Below are positions 1-7,621 of a stretch of 41,102 nt of DNA, piece by piece. Made by a program: the position numbers and the translations under genes. This DNA comes from a virus. The stretch is taken from positions 1 to 41,102 of IMG/VR virus record IMGVR_UViG_3300028398_000008; one strand, 5' to 3'. How positions within the stretch are numbered: the stretch's first letter is position 1; each line of letters begins with the position of its first letter. The notes below the pieces were generated by a model, which saw nothing but the letters and a program-made list of their open reading frames with translations, ran no database searches and had not been told where the DNA came from.

Positions 1-127
1 GACCGTTCAATATCTTCAGTATGAAACAACAAACATTCACGCTTAACACGCTGCAGCAGATCTCCTTCATTAGTAGAAACCATAGTAGCAGTTCTGGTCA
101 CAGCATACGAATTACGGAAAATCTGCA
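1..127. repeat. Terminal direct repeat, left copy (contig overlap)
   Basis: Identical to 40976-41102, base for base. It lies inside the major capsid gene and both copies hold the same reading frame, so the molecule closes into a circle of 40,975 bp. A length of exactly 127 is a common de Bruijn graph k-mer, so I read it as an assembly overlap and not as a biological terminal repeat. A longer true terminal repeat or a circularly permuted genome would give the same picture. Confidence 0.95.
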
Positions 128-623
128 GGTAGTTAAACCTAGGCATACCCTGCGTTGCAACAGCACCTGGTCGCTCAGAACCTTCCTGAAAAGCAGTGCC
201 AATACGCTGCACAGCTACATCTGCATTAGCAGTAGGATTAATAGGCGTAACAGCAGTCCCACCAAAACCACGTTGGACAGTAATAATAGTTCCGCTAATA
301 CCACGAACAAACAAAACTTCACCCGTGCTGACAACCTGAAAAGTCATATTCTCAGTAATCCAGCTAGTATCAGCCATCTTAAGCGTAGAGCCAGTCGGAT
401 TGCCAAGATTATCAATAACATAGTTAATCCCGGTAATACGAACATTCTCCTGCCACTCGATCTGTGTAGATTTATGACCCTTATGAATATTACCACGCCC
501 AAGATTAGTAATCAAAGGAGTCATACCGACAGCTTCAAGTTCAATCACACCACCAGCAAAACCACCCTGTTTCTTAGCATACGCACTAAACGCATCACTA
601 GAAAACATGCCATTAACAGCCAT
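1..623 (-). CDS. Major capsid protein, N-terminal part (gene continues at 40975)
   Basis: First half of the 405-residue capsid subunit; the gene starts at ATG 623, runs to base 1 and continues from 40975 down to 40381. An AAGGAGA ribosome site at 631-637 supports this start. Residues begin MAVNGMFSSDAFSAYAKKQG. Further on come a segment resembling VRITGINYV, a GISGTIITVQRGFGGTA stretch and GSERPG. This pattern reminds me of the SU10/DUF5309 group of capsid proteins, an inference from memory of the family. It follows the scaffold gene directly, as capsid genes usually do. No separate maturation protease gene is visible, so the shell probably matures with scaffold only. Confidence 0.85.
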   Translation of the reverse strand, partial: MAVNGMFSSDAFSAYAKKQGGFAGGVIELEAVGMTPLITNLGRGNIHKGHKSTQIEWQENVRITGINYVIDNLGNPTGSTLKMADTSWITENMTFQVVSTGEVLFVRGISGTIITVQRGFGGTAVTPINPTANADVAVQRIGTAFQEGSERPGAVATQGMPRFNYLQIFRNSYAVTRTATMVSTNEGDLLQRVKRECLLFHTEDIER

Positions 624-635
624 TTTAATATCTCC

Positions 636-1340
636 TTATATTTTCAAAAAGTCAGTAACAGAAAACGAATGATTTGCCTCTGACTTCTTAGTTTTATCTT
701 CTCTTTCTTTAGCAGCATTAAGAACTGAACCAAATAATTTTGCCATAGCTTCACTAGCAGCCTTTGGTGTAGCTCCTTTATTAACTGCTAATTCCAATTG
801 CGGACGAATAAGGTTCTCAAGTTTATTTGCCGCAGGATACTGCTGAACAAAACTCTCCCAAATAGAAGTCTCTTTATAAAGAGATTTCGCTTGTTCAGTA
901 GCCTTAGTTACAGCAGCTTCAACAATATTTGGCACTATATTAATAACAGCTTCAACAGCCTTAGCAGCAGCTTTTTCACCAACATGCGCAATAGTGCCAA
1001 ATAAAATATCTGTATCTCCTTCAGCAATCTTACTCTTAATTGCATCTAAATCAAGATCGCCTATAAGACTATCTACTTTAGTCTGACTAAGCAGCGTCTT
1101 TACAGGATCAACTTGATTTTCACTCTGCTCCTGCCTTTCTTCTTTCACTTCACTTGCATCATCTTTCATTGTAAGCAAATTAAAAACGTTATTCACGTCG
1201 TTATTTTCACTCTCAGACGACTCTTCTTCACCAGGCTGCCCATCTCCAAATTTAATAGTCTTATCCTGATTTTCTTTAGGTTCTAACTGCTTTCCGCCAT
1301 CCTCATTTTCAGTATTATTACCGGTAAAATCAAAAGACAT
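636..1340 (-). CDS. Scaffolding protein (capsid assembly)
   Basis: A 234-residue acidic, low-complexity protein between portal and major capsid, the usual place for a podoviral scaffold. The first ~100 residues are rich in Glu, Asn, Gln and Asp and look disordered. The rest is Ala-rich and probably helical, and the last ~25 residues are Lys-rich, as in scaffolds that bind capsid through a basic C-terminal tail. Start chosen at ATG 1340 because AGAGGAG lies just upstream; an in-frame ATG seven codons earlier lacks a clear site. It ends 12 bases before the capsid start codon. No sequence motif proves the role; the assignment rests on position, composition and size. Confidence 0.75.
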   Translation of the reverse strand: MSFDFTGNNTENEDGGKQLEPKENQDKTIKFGDGQPGEEESSESENNDVNNVFNLLTMKDDASEVKEERQEQSENQVDPVKTLLSQTKVDSLIGDLDLDAIKSKIAEGDTDILFGTIAHVGEKAAAKAVEAVINIVPNIVEAAVTKATEQAKSLYKETSIWESFVQQYPAANKLENLIRPQLELAVNKGATPKAASEAMAKLFGSVLNAAKEREDKTKKSEANHSFSVTDFLKI

Positions 1341-1367
1341 AGTTCTTACTCCTCTGTTCATTTAATC

Positions 1368-1492
1368 GTGAAAATAATATGTTGACAGCTCCAGCTAAAT
1401 CGGCTCCGCTTCGCTCGTCAGGCAGGCATGCGCCTGCCTCCGCTTCGCTACGGATACCGATTTATCTTCCGCTGTAAACATATTTTTTTCAC
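1368..1492. repeat. 125-bp nested palindromic element, copy 1
   Basis: Lies between portal and scaffold genes. The outer arms 1368-1389 and 1471-1492 are inverted repeats matching at 20 of 22 positions. Inside are a second inverted pair (TAAATCGG / CCGATTTA) and a hairpin GGCAGGC-ATGC-GCCTGCC, with CTCCGCTTCGCT present twice. The core is strikingly GC-rich in an AT-rich genome. In the sense of late transcription it carries CGTAG-N8-AGGCAGGC followed by CTGACG, exactly as copy 2 at 12920-13042 does. The right arm overlaps the portal stop codon. It could be an RNA processing or attenuation structure, or a small mobile palindrome. Confidence 0.85.
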
Positions 1493-3351
1493 TTGTTCTG
1501 CGCTTCTTGACTAGCTTTTTGCAACAACTCAAATGCAATAGCTTTTTGCTGGTCGTCTAATTTATCCCAAGGATTCTTAAACTTAAACTCACCGGGATTA
1601 ATTCTGGCTCCTTGCATCTCCAAGGAAAACTGCATCATACGAACAACGTCATACTGTTCTTGGCTCCTCCTACTTTGCAATGTATACTGAATCATCTTGT
1701 CTATCGTATCTTGCACAGCAATAAGGTCAAGGCCTTTAAGCCCGTCAGAAATACCTATTTTAATCTTCGACTCTTTGAAGGCAGCAGCGCTGAGCTCTAC
1801 CTCTTCGCCATCAGGCCCTATAACAGTAATAGTAGGCTGCAAAGCCATAGTATTCTGCGTCATTATATAATGGCCAATTGTAAGCGCCTCTTCAGAAATA
1901 GCTTTAGCAATAGCAAAAATCGACCTAGACGCAGCATTAGATACTACACGACTTTGATGACTACCGGCTCGATTAAGCGAAGCCATAACTTGCGTAAGAT
2001 CAGTAGGTATCATCTTCTGCAAGAACTGATGAATAGCGGCAATTTCATTGTCTAGGCTTGCATGTCCTTTATTTTCCTGAATTACTGCAACTGCGTTCTG
2101 AATAGGAAATCTTCTGTCATCATTGTCCCTGCTCACAGGTATCCAACCAGTAGAAGGATCTTTAATCTCATTTAGCCGGATCATATCTTGGTCGTATAAT
2201 TTCAGGCCACCGTAGACAGAATTGCGCAAGTCTTTAATCCCCAAGTTCCAGTAGTTGCTCATCAAATCTTGGAAAGGAATTAAGAACTCAGACAAGCCCT
2301 TAGAATTAAGCCAGCCATCCATTGCCTTAGGTGATGTTATTCCAATCGGCAATACACCATGATGCTCAGCAACTCTTTCTGCCCTGATTATTCGAGTAGC
2401 ATTAAGAATGTTAAAGCGCCAAATCTGATAGTCCTTATCAGCGCCTAGTCCCCATTCAGATGGAACAAGCCGATGGCAAATAGTAATGACTTCGTTCCTA
2501 CCAGGTTTAGTCAAGTCGACAGTCTCGCCAGTGCTAAGAAAATTATGCAGCTGGAACCCAGCTCTTTTGTCCTTGTGGCAATCAGAGAACCAGCCTTTAG
2601 GCCGAATAGCAGGTCTGTCAAAATAATGCTCTCCAAACTGAGTATTAATATGATCGTCAGCGTCAGAGTATAAGTCTTCATCAAAGAAGAAATATCCTTC
2701 ACGCTTCTTCCGCTCAAGATAGCGACTAGTCTTTCTGTCGACATACCCGTAGTATTCAGCTTCTAAGGCATAGTTATCAACAGGTGCCGCATAATCCAAA
2801 ATTAGATTATAAGGATCTAAATAAGACACAGCGCTTCCAGTCCGAACGACCATTGCTCCGGCTAAATCTTCGCGCCAATTGTATTCTACAGCGCCAAGAT
2901 TAAAGACTACAGCAGAAGTAACCATCTTTTTATATGCTGTGTAATGACCAAATTCCTCAGCATGTTGGTTAAGGACACTAGAGAAAGCTGCAGCAATATC
3001 TTGCCTTTCTTTCTTAAGCTCTAATGCACCATACATACGCCCTGGAGGAAATAGAATATTCATCACATTAGTAATAACATCTTCAAGATGCCCTAATGCA
3101 ACAGTATATTTTTGCTCAGGAATTGCTGTGGTCTGATTGTCTAACTCTCGTCGCTGTAATTTTTCCTCATTCGCGGAAAGTTCCAGATATCCGTTAAGCT
3201 TTTTTGTGATAACACTATATCTGGCGACAAGACTTTCTCTGACAGTCCTATTTCTATTGACAGAGGCTAGCAAGAAATCAAGCAGCTTTTTATGTTTATC
3301 TGCGCTTAATTTAATTCCGTTTGCGATTTGCATTTTGCCTTTTCTAGCCAT
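1489..3351 (-). CDS. Portal protein (head-tail connector)
   Basis: A 620-residue protein directly after the large terminase, of the size and place expected for a podovirus portal, the dodecameric ring through which DNA is packaged and ejected. The stretch near residues 90-115 (LEDVITNVMNILFPPG, then MYGALEL) resembles T7-type head-to-tail connector proteins (PF12236), and the C-terminal third is helical and Gln-rich. Start ATG 3351 has TAGGAG upstream, inside the end of the terminase gene, so the two are probably translationally coupled. Its stop codon lies within the right arm of palindromic element 1. Assignment is by gene order and family resemblance. Confidence 0.85.
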   Translation of the reverse strand: MARKGKMQIANGIKLSADKHKKLLDFLLASVNRNRTVRESLVARYSVITKKLNGYLELSANEEKLQRRELDNQTTAIPEQKYTVALGHLEDVITNVMNILFPPGRMYGALELKKERQDIAAAFSSVLNQHAEEFGHYTAYKKMVTSAVVFNLGAVEYNWREDLAGAMVVRTGSAVSYLDPYNLILDYAAPVDNYALEAEYYGYVDRKTSRYLERKKREGYFFFDEDLYSDADDHINTQFGEHYFDRPAIRPKGWFSDCHKDKRAGFQLHNFLSTGETVDLTKPGRNEVITICHRLVPSEWGLGADKDYQIWRFNILNATRIIRAERVAEHHGVLPIGITSPKAMDGWLNSKGLSEFLIPFQDLMSNYWNLGIKDLRNSVYGGLKLYDQDMIRLNEIKDPSTGWIPVSRDNDDRRFPIQNAVAVIQENKGHASLDNEIAAIHQFLQKMIPTDLTQVMASLNRAGSHQSRVVSNAASRSIFAIAKAISEEALTIGHYIMTQNTMALQPTITVIGPDGEEVELSAAAFKESKIKIGISDGLKGLDLIAVQDTIDKMIQYTLQSRRSQEQYDVVRMMQFSLEMQGARINPGEFKFKNPWDKLDDQQKAIAFELLQKASQEAQNK

Positions 3352-3352
3352 T

Positions 3353-4825
3353 TTAGGCTCCTATTAAATTAGCCATATCAGGAACAATCTTATACTCATC
3401 ATATCCTGGGTCAAGAATTTCTTTCATTATGTGACCGTATACGCTCTTCATTTGATATAAATAGGCAATGCAGTCAATAGTATCATCGTCATTATGCGAT
3501 GACGTTACGTCGTAATCTATTAATTCTTGCACGATATGCAAATCAGCCGGTGTAAGTCTATATTCACCTGACTTAAGCATACCTGCCCACAACGCAATTC
3601 TAGACGACTTTGATTTATTACCTGTTTTCAGAGGAACAAAGCGCATATTAAATCGCCCAGCGCGCTTAGCTTCAGTCTCACAAATAAATAATAAGGCGGA
3701 TTGATAGGCTACAGCCTCAATGCCTACAACATTAATTTTCCAGCGATTAGCAATTTCCATTATCTTTTTGTATAACTGATAGGGATCTTTGCCAATCTCA
3801 GCGTAATCTTCTAATAAGACCCAGTATCCATCTTCAGTTAAACCATGCGCGGTGATAGATGCCTTGTGCGCGTGCTTTTTATTCTGCGTAATAGCAGGAT
3901 CAACAGTCATACAGCGATAGACAAGCCGCTGTGAATTAGGTTCTGGCCTATCTGTGAAATGGATCTCAGCCGGATCAATTAATTGTGTTAACGTGTTTGA
4001 AGGAATATTAAGCATTTCAGCCATCCAAATGCCTAATTTCCCATGATGAATATACTCCAATAGATCAGCTTTGAGACTTTCTAGTGACCATCTAGCAGGC
4101 CATAAGACTTCTCCATTTGGCAGGAAGGCGGATAGACGCAGCGATTTCCAACTAGGCGAGGACAAATTATCAGCTAAGATAGAGTTCTGATTGACTAAGT
4201 TGCCTATTTGAATAATCTTATTCCTTCTTCGATCTAGTGCTTTTATAAATGTGCCCATAAACCAATCAGATATTTTCTCATACCCGGCAAGAGTCTTCAG
4301 CTCTTCTGCGCTCTCCAAATCGTCTACAATTGCCAAGTCAGGACGCTGATTGCCGATGTTGAGACCACGAACTTGTTTACCAGCGCCAATGGCAACCATA
4401 GCTATTCTTTTATTTCTCCATGTGAATTCATATCTTCCTTCACCTGGCCTATGCACGTGGATAGTAGGTTCACCATAGATTGCAGTAACATCCGGTCTCG
4501 TAATGAAATTGAACACATCTTTCAGCGCATTAGCTGCAATGGGCGTAGTATTAGATACATAAATGGGAAAAGAGTAATTTGAATATGCCAATAAGTAGAA
4601 AATAGCAATTTTGGCTAAGGTGGTCTTTGCGTGGTCACGAGGAATAGCTACACAGACGCGCGGTTCATCTTTGTCTACCATCAGCGAGAATGTATAGACA
4701 TGAAAATCAGGCACACCTTTCTCGATGCCCTCTTGGTCAGATAAGAGAAACAGCAATAAAGCGCGATAGTCTATGCGGAATAGCTCTAATAGCTTATCGC
4801 GATCTATGGCAATCTGCTTAGCCAA
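3353..4825 (-). CDS. terL: Terminase large subunit (packaging ATPase/nuclease)
   Basis: A 490-residue DNA packaging motor. Residues 61-70 (IPRDHAKTTL) form the variant Walker A loop, 164-169 (LAIVDD) the Walker B acid pair. The RNase H-fold nuclease shows the MTVDPA strand at 306-311, VVGIEA at 366-371 and a C-terminal acidic cluster (HNDDDTIDC). The start is TTG 4825: AAGGAA sits 7 bases upstream, no ATG is available in the first 40 residues, and the frame opens there. It overlaps the end of the preceding gene by 8 bases, suggesting coupled translation. All catalytic elements look intact. The packaging mode (headful or terminal repeat) cannot be read from it. Confidence 0.93.
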   Translation of the reverse strand: MAKQIAIDRDKLLELFRIDYRALLLFLLSDQEGIEKGVPDFHVYTFSLMVDKDEPRVCVAIPRDHAKTTLAKIAIFYLLAYSNYSFPIYVSNTTPIAANALKDVFNFITRPDVTAIYGEPTIHVHRPGEGRYEFTWRNKRIAMVAIGAGKQVRGLNIGNQRPDLAIVDDLESAEELKTLAGYEKISDWFMGTFIKALDRRRNKIIQIGNLVNQNSILADNLSSPSWKSLRLSAFLPNGEVLWPARWSLESLKADLLEYIHHGKLGIWMAEMLNIPSNTLTQLIDPAEIHFTDRPEPNSQRLVYRCMTVDPAITQNKKHAHKASITAHGLTEDGYWVLLEDYAEIGKDPYQLYKKIMEIANRWKINVVGIEAVAYQSALLFICETEAKRAGRFNMRFVPLKTGNKSKSSRIALWAGMLKSGEYRLTPADLHIVQELIDYDVTSSHNDDDTIDCIAYLYQMKSVYGHIMKEILDPGYDEYKIVPDMANLIGA

Positions 4826-5387
4826 AGGAAGATTCCTTCTCTGGTTCTAAGTCTATGCTAAATTCGGCAAGATCAGAGGATACCTTCTTCGGAGCGCTAT
4901 CTAAATCAACGCCGAGCAGCTCACTAGCTTTTGCCGCAGTTAGAGTTACATCTTCAGGCACATCTACTTTAGTTTTAGAGATATGGTCGAAAAGTTCATT
5001 CCCGATAGAGATGAAGACCACATTTCCGTTTGAAGAAAGGTTACCGCCTTCCTCTTTCTTATCTACTTTGCGCTTTGCAGAATTGGCCATCTGTGCCATC
5101 CTTAACATCGTAGGCGTATCTAGTTCAAGATAACCTTTATCTAAGTCTTCGGCTACTGAAGCTAGAGTTCCTCTCTCAACTTTGTTCCATAGGTCATCTA
5201 TTTCTAAGTCTTCGACTACTTGGGAGGAGGAGGCCTCTTGAAGAAGGCGCTGATAGTCTTCTTCTCTGATTAAGGATTCGTAATCTTCTTCGGTTAGACT
5301 AAGAGTGAACCTGATTGCTTGGGCAGGAATGGCGCGTGCGGCTAGTCCGGCAGCCGCTTCAATGATGGATTTATCAAAATTGCTCAT
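4818..5387 (-). CDS. Putative terminase small subunit
   Basis: First gene of the late operon, 189 residues, immediately upstream of and overlapping the large terminase. The N-terminal 45 residues contain Ala-rich helices (SIIEAAAGLAARAIPAQAIR) that could be a DNA-recognition helix-turn-helix. The middle and C-terminal parts are strongly acidic (EEDYESLIREEDYQRLLQ, and EFSIDLEPEKE). Small terminases bind the packaging site and regulate the motor; here the role is inferred from position and size, since this family is poorly conserved. AAGGAG lies 8 bases before ATG 5387, and a sigma70-like promoter lies at 5409-5437. Confidence 0.65.
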   Translation of the reverse strand: MSNFDKSIIEAAAGLAARAIPAQAIRFTLSLTEEDYESLIREEDYQRLLQEASSSQVVEDLEIDDLWNKVERGTLASVAEDLDKGYLELDTPTMLRMAQMANSAKRKVDKKEEGGNLSSNGNVVFISIGNELFDHISKTKVDVPEDVTLTAAKASELLGVDLDSAPKKVSSDLAEFSIDLEPEKESSFG

Positions 5388-5408
5388 TTTCCTGACTCCT
5401 TTTGCCTT

Positions 5409-5437
5409 ATTATATTATATTTTTGCTAAGTTGTAAA
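5409..5437 (-). promoter_or_regulatory. Sigma70-like late promoter
   Basis: On the minus strand a -35 box TTTACA (5432-5437), a 17-base spacer and a perfect -10 box TATAAT (5409-5414) precede the first late gene at 5387. A second overlapping TATAAT lies at 5414-5419. This is the only strong promoter seen for the structural operon. A GTAATTT direct-repeat site (5452-5469) and phased T-tracts (5491-5520) lie just upstream of it. Confidence 0.7.
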
Positions 5438-5451
5438 GCTAGAGATACCAT

Positions 5452-5469
5452 GTAATTTTTATGTTATTT
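5452..5469 (+). promoter_or_regulatory. GTAATTT-N4-GTTATTT direct repeat (putative operator, site 1)
   Basis: Two GTAATTT-like heptamers with 11-bp periodicity (GTAATTTTTATGTTATTT, one mismatch in the second), centred about 25 bp upstream of the late -35 box. The same arrangement occurs at 7241-7258, 7604-7621 and 13089-13106. The spacing places both half-sites on one face of the helix, as expected for a dimeric regulator. No regulator gene has been assigned. Confidence 0.5.
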
Positions 5470-5480
5470 TGTTGCCGAGT

Positions 5481-5524
5481 GCCTAGTTTTTGAAATTTTT
5501 TGAAATTTTTTGAAATTTTTCTAG
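5481..5524. repeat. Three 10-bp phased T-tracts (likely bent DNA)
   Basis: The unit TGAAATTTTT is repeated three times without a mismatch at 5491-5520, preceded by CTAGTTTT and followed by CTAG. T-tracts repeated every 10 bp are known to give intrinsic DNA curvature. The block lies between the late promoter (minus strand) and the promoter of the first plus-strand gene, so it may act as an UP-element or as an architectural spacer. Confidence 0.8.
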
Positions 5525-5555
5525 AAAATATTTTTGTTGGTATTATATTAACACA

Positions 5556-5590
5556 CCCCCTGTCAATTTAGCTTGGGGGAATAGCCCCCC
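5556..5590 (+). promoter_or_regulatory. Mutually exclusive C5/G5/C6 hairpins
   Basis: CCCCC (5556-5560), GGGGG (5575-5579) and CCCCCC (5585-5590) follow each other, so the G run can pair with either C run but not both (loops of 14 and 5 bases). If transcribed from a weak promoter-like element around 5522-5549 (TAGAAA, 16 bases, TATATT) this would resemble an attenuator. No downstream U-run is present, so termination is unproven. Confidence 0.35.
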
Positions 5591-5662
5591 TTAGGCAACA
5601 CGCAAAACTTATTAGATTAATTCCAATAAGCAAAGATACTTATATTTTTTGTGCTTAGCCTA

Positions 5663-5690
5663 TTGACTATCATAGAAAAACATGTAAATT
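5663..5690 (+). promoter_or_regulatory. Sigma70-like promoter for the 172-residue gene
   Basis: TTGACT (5663-5668), a 16-base spacer and TAAATT (5685-5690) lie about 45 bases before the start codon at 5736. The -35 box is near consensus, the -10 box is moderate. The gene behind it ends at a strong terminator, so this looks like a single-gene transcription unit. Confidence 0.5.
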
Positions 5691-5735
5691 GCAATTAGGC
5701 AATAATGCCGCAACTCAATGAAGAGGATTAAGAAA

Positions 5736-6254
5736 ATGACTTCTATTTACACCAACACAGTTGTCAAAAACGCGGCGATTGCCGCGTATGCACAGCATGA
5801 AGCTGGTTCTGCTATCAACTTAGCTACTTTTGCAGATGCAGTAGCAAGATTGATTATCGCTCAAAAAAATGACGCATTCTGTCATGTTAGGGGAACAGCG
5901 TTTTTTAAGATTATTGAAGACGGCCCAATTTACTGGAGAATGTTTATACTGGCCAATCTAGGGCAGGAGTTAGCAGAAAGAATTATGGATAATGGGGGAT
6001 ATTATAATTCTCCATGGCCTAATGGTGCATGGCGCGCAAAGCGCACAAGGCGTGTATGCTTTCCGGATGGGAGCTACGATGAGGAATACACGTGGAGAAT
6101 TGTTCCATATGACAGAAAAAAGAAAAAAATTGTCATAATCACGATATCTGATACGATTAGCATCCCACGTTTCCAAAATAGGTATACGCCGCGTGATCCG
6201 CTAATTGAAATAAATCGCCCATCTACACTAGTTGAATGGAAAACCATCGACTAG
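5736..6254 (+). CDS. Unknown protein, 172 aa, single-gene unit
   Basis: I do not recognise this protein. It starts MTSIYTNTVVKNAAIAAYAQ, has an Ala-rich helical N-terminal third, a central part with aromatic residues (YWRMFIL, YYNSPWPNGAW) and a basic stretch followed by a hydrophobic strand (KKKKIVIITI). No signal peptide or membrane segment is seen. Start ATG 5736 was preferred to ATG 5718 because AGAGGA lies 8 bases before it. The gene has its own promoter and ends just before a double bidirectional terminator, facing another unknown gene. Its place between the early and late operons is typical of accessory genes such as anti-defence or host-takeover factors, which is a suggestion only. 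Confidence 0.8.
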   Translation: MTSIYTNTVVKNAAIAAYAQHEAGSAINLATFADAVARLIIAQKNDAFCHVRGTAFFKIIEDGPIYWRMFILANLGQELAERIMDNGGYYNSPWPNGAWRAKRTRRVCFPDGSYDEEYTWRIVPYDRKKKKIVIITISDTISIPRFQNRYTPRDPLIEINRPSTLVEWKTID

Positions 6255-6264
6255 CAAACAAAGA

Positions 6265-6327
6265 AAAAGGGAATAGGTTTTGCCTATTCCCTTTTCTATT
6301 TGCCCTAGGAAATTAGTTTCCTAGGGC
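6265..6327. terminator. Two tandem bidirectional intrinsic terminators
   Basis: First hairpin: 13-bp perfect stem 6265-6277 / 6283-6295 (AAAAGGGAATAGG with loop TTTTG), giving T-rich tails on both strands. Second hairpin: 11-bp perfect stem 6302-6312 / 6317-6327 (GCCCTAGGAAA, loop TTAG) followed by TATTTTG on the plus strand. They sit between two convergent genes (ending at 6254 and 6342), so transcription from both sides is stopped here. Confidence 0.9.
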
Positions 6328-6341
6328 TATTTTGTGTCAAG

Positions 6342-7076
6342 TTACAGGTCAAAATCAAGGTCTCCAATACCTTGATCCTCAACCTTGTCATGCCGGTGAT
6401 TGCGCCAATGTTCGATAAACCTTGTATCATAAGGCTTGCGCGCCCCGTCTTTGTCTTCGTGCTGATGATTTTCAGCATAAGACTCCAACGCGGAAAAGAC
6501 TTTCTCTGCGTGTTCATCAGTGAACCACGGGAAAAGGCTTTCCGCGTAATTCGCATTTTCTAGACACTCTCTCAAGTCTTTTACGGAAAAGGCAAGAGTC
6601 TTGCCCTGTGCCTTTGCCGCTTCCTTAAATCTTTTTACAATCGCGCTACCCAAATCTGTAAGCAATTGCGTGTTGAAGCGCCGGTTTCCAGCCGCGGAAA
6701 TTTTTTCGGCTGGTTTCAACCAGCCGGCCACATCCGCTGGAAGGCGCGCGGCAATAGCCGCACACTTGCCATTCTTGGCAAGTTTTGCCGCTGGGGTAAA
6801 GATTTTCCTCGCAAAAGCGCTTTCCAGCAAACTGGAGATAAAATCATGGGCCCCCGTATTTGCCATCACCTCTTTGAGTGATGGGGTCTCGACGATTACA
6901 GCGCAAAGATCATAGGCGCGCCCCATGACCACGCGTCCGACAGTAAGCCCATCATCCCCGATGTTGGAGATGATTGAATCGGTATCATAATCGGCCACAA
7001 AGCCCATCATTTTTTCCGTCACTTCAGCTTTGTTCTCTTCAGTAATGGTCACAGGGCCAAACTTTGTATCAGTCAT
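6342..7076 (-). CDS. Unknown protein, 244 aa, compositionally distinct accessory gene
   Basis: Not recognised. The gene is visibly richer in G+C than its surroundings (for example around 6680-6780), and it is a single-gene unit with a good promoter (7113-7141) and shared terminators, which together suggest acquisition. The protein starts MTDTKFGPVTITEENKAEVT, has an Ala-rich helical middle (residues ~85-170), a His/Glu/Asp-rich region (ESYAENHQHEDKDGARK) and ends in an acidic tail, GIGDLDFDL. Acidic tails with a terminal aromatic/hydrophobic residue are known in single-stranded DNA-binding proteins, but no OB-fold signature is evident here. AGAGGA precedes ATG 7076. A direct repeat flanks the promoter and may serve self-regulation. 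Confidence 0.85.
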   Translation of the reverse strand: MTDTKFGPVTITEENKAEVTEKMMGFVADYDTDSIISNIGDDGLTVGRVVMGRAYDLCAVIVETPSLKEVMANTGAHDFISSLLESAFARKIFTPAAKLAKNGKCAAIAARLPADVAGWLKPAEKISAAGNRRFNTQLLTDLGSAIVKRFKEAAKAQGKTLAFSVKDLRECLENANYAESLFPWFTDEHAEKVFSALESYAENHQHEDKDGARKPYDTRFIEHWRNHRHDKVEDQGIGDLDFDL

Positions 7077-7101
7077 TGTTCTATTCCTCTATAAGGGTTA
7101 A

Positions 7102-7172
7102 TCGACAATTCCTTTATAGCGCAATTCGCCAAAAACTGCAATAGGCAAAACGCAAAAATATTCGACGATTCC
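7102..7172. promoter_or_regulatory. TCGACRATTCC direct repeat flanking the 244-aa gene promoter
   Basis: TCGACAATTCC at 7102-7112 and TCGACGATTCC at 7162-7172 match at 10 of 11 positions and are exactly 60 bp apart. The first overlaps the expected transcription start of the minus-strand promoter, the second lies upstream of its -35 box. This is the layout of a two-site operator allowing looping, but function is inferred. Confidence 0.45.
7113..7141 (-). promoter_or_regulatory. Sigma70-like promoter for the 244-aa gene
   Basis: On the minus strand TTGCAG (7136-7141), a 17-base spacer and TATAAA (7113-7118), about 35 bases before the start codon at 7076. Both boxes match the sigma70 consensus well. 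Confidence 0.65.
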
Positions 7173-7240
7173 AAAAAATCAACGCAAATAATTTTCTCAT
7201 TCCAATTTTTACATTTCCCAATGTTTAACGCATAATCGAA

Positions 7241-7258
7241 AAATTACAGGCAAATTAC
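7241..7258 (-). promoter_or_regulatory. GTAATTT-N4-GTAATTT direct repeat (site 2)
   Basis: Read on the minus strand it is GTAATTTGCCTGTAATTT, two perfect heptamers 11 bp apart. It lies about 100 bp upstream of the minus-strand promoter at 7113-7141 and inside the repeat-rich noncoding region. Confidence 0.5.
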
Positions 7259-7603
7259 ACTAAACCAGAACATTAACGCAACATTTTCCGCGCACTCCCC
7301 AAACATGCTGTAATCTGTAATGAAATTCCTGTAACAAAAAGACTAATCGCGTAATTTCATTTCCCAATGCCGCATAATCTAATCAATAAACAAAGACAAA
7401 GAATCTATGACTAACGCCTTAAAGAAAAAATTACAAAATCTTTGAACCCCCCTATTTGCCGACAGTCAAACGCGTTTAATCTTTATTATTACGCATTTAG
7501 ACTAAAAATTACACCTATTTCATCACAAATTACGGCATGTCCCACCATTCCCTATAAAATGTTCCGCCTTTGTTCCAATTTTCTCGCAAAAATCCCGTTT
7601 TCC

Positions 7604-7621
7604 GTAATTTCTGCGTAATTT
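7604..7621 (+). promoter_or_regulatory. GTAATTT-N4-GTAATTT direct repeat (site 3)
   Basis: GTAATTTCTGCGTAATTT, two perfect heptamers 11 bp apart, ending 5 bases before the -35 box of the early promoter. This is a position from which a bound protein could activate or block RNA polymerase. Confidence 0.55.

Noticed and set aside
1-127. 127-bp repeat as a T7-type packaged terminal repeat
   Set aside because: The length equals a common assembler k-mer and it lies within the capsid gene, whereas packaged repeats usually lie outside coding regions.
21-683. Long open frame on the plus strand at the left end
   Set aside because: It is the antisense shadow of the major capsid gene, has no ribosome site, and its composition is Ser/Thr/Asn-rich in the manner of shadow frames.
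1396-1481. 28-codon minus-strand frame through the core of palindromic element 1
   Set aside because: Short, no ribosome site, and its start lies in the stem arm; more likely chance in GC-rich DNA.
5491-5520. Three 10-bp tandem repeats as a CRISPR array
   Set aside because: No spacers, units too short, no cas genes.
7407-7445. 12-codon frame MTNALKKKLQNL in the noncoding region
   Set aside because: No convincing ribosome site and its Lys/Leu codons come from the AAATTAC-rich sequence; a leader peptide is possible but not supported.
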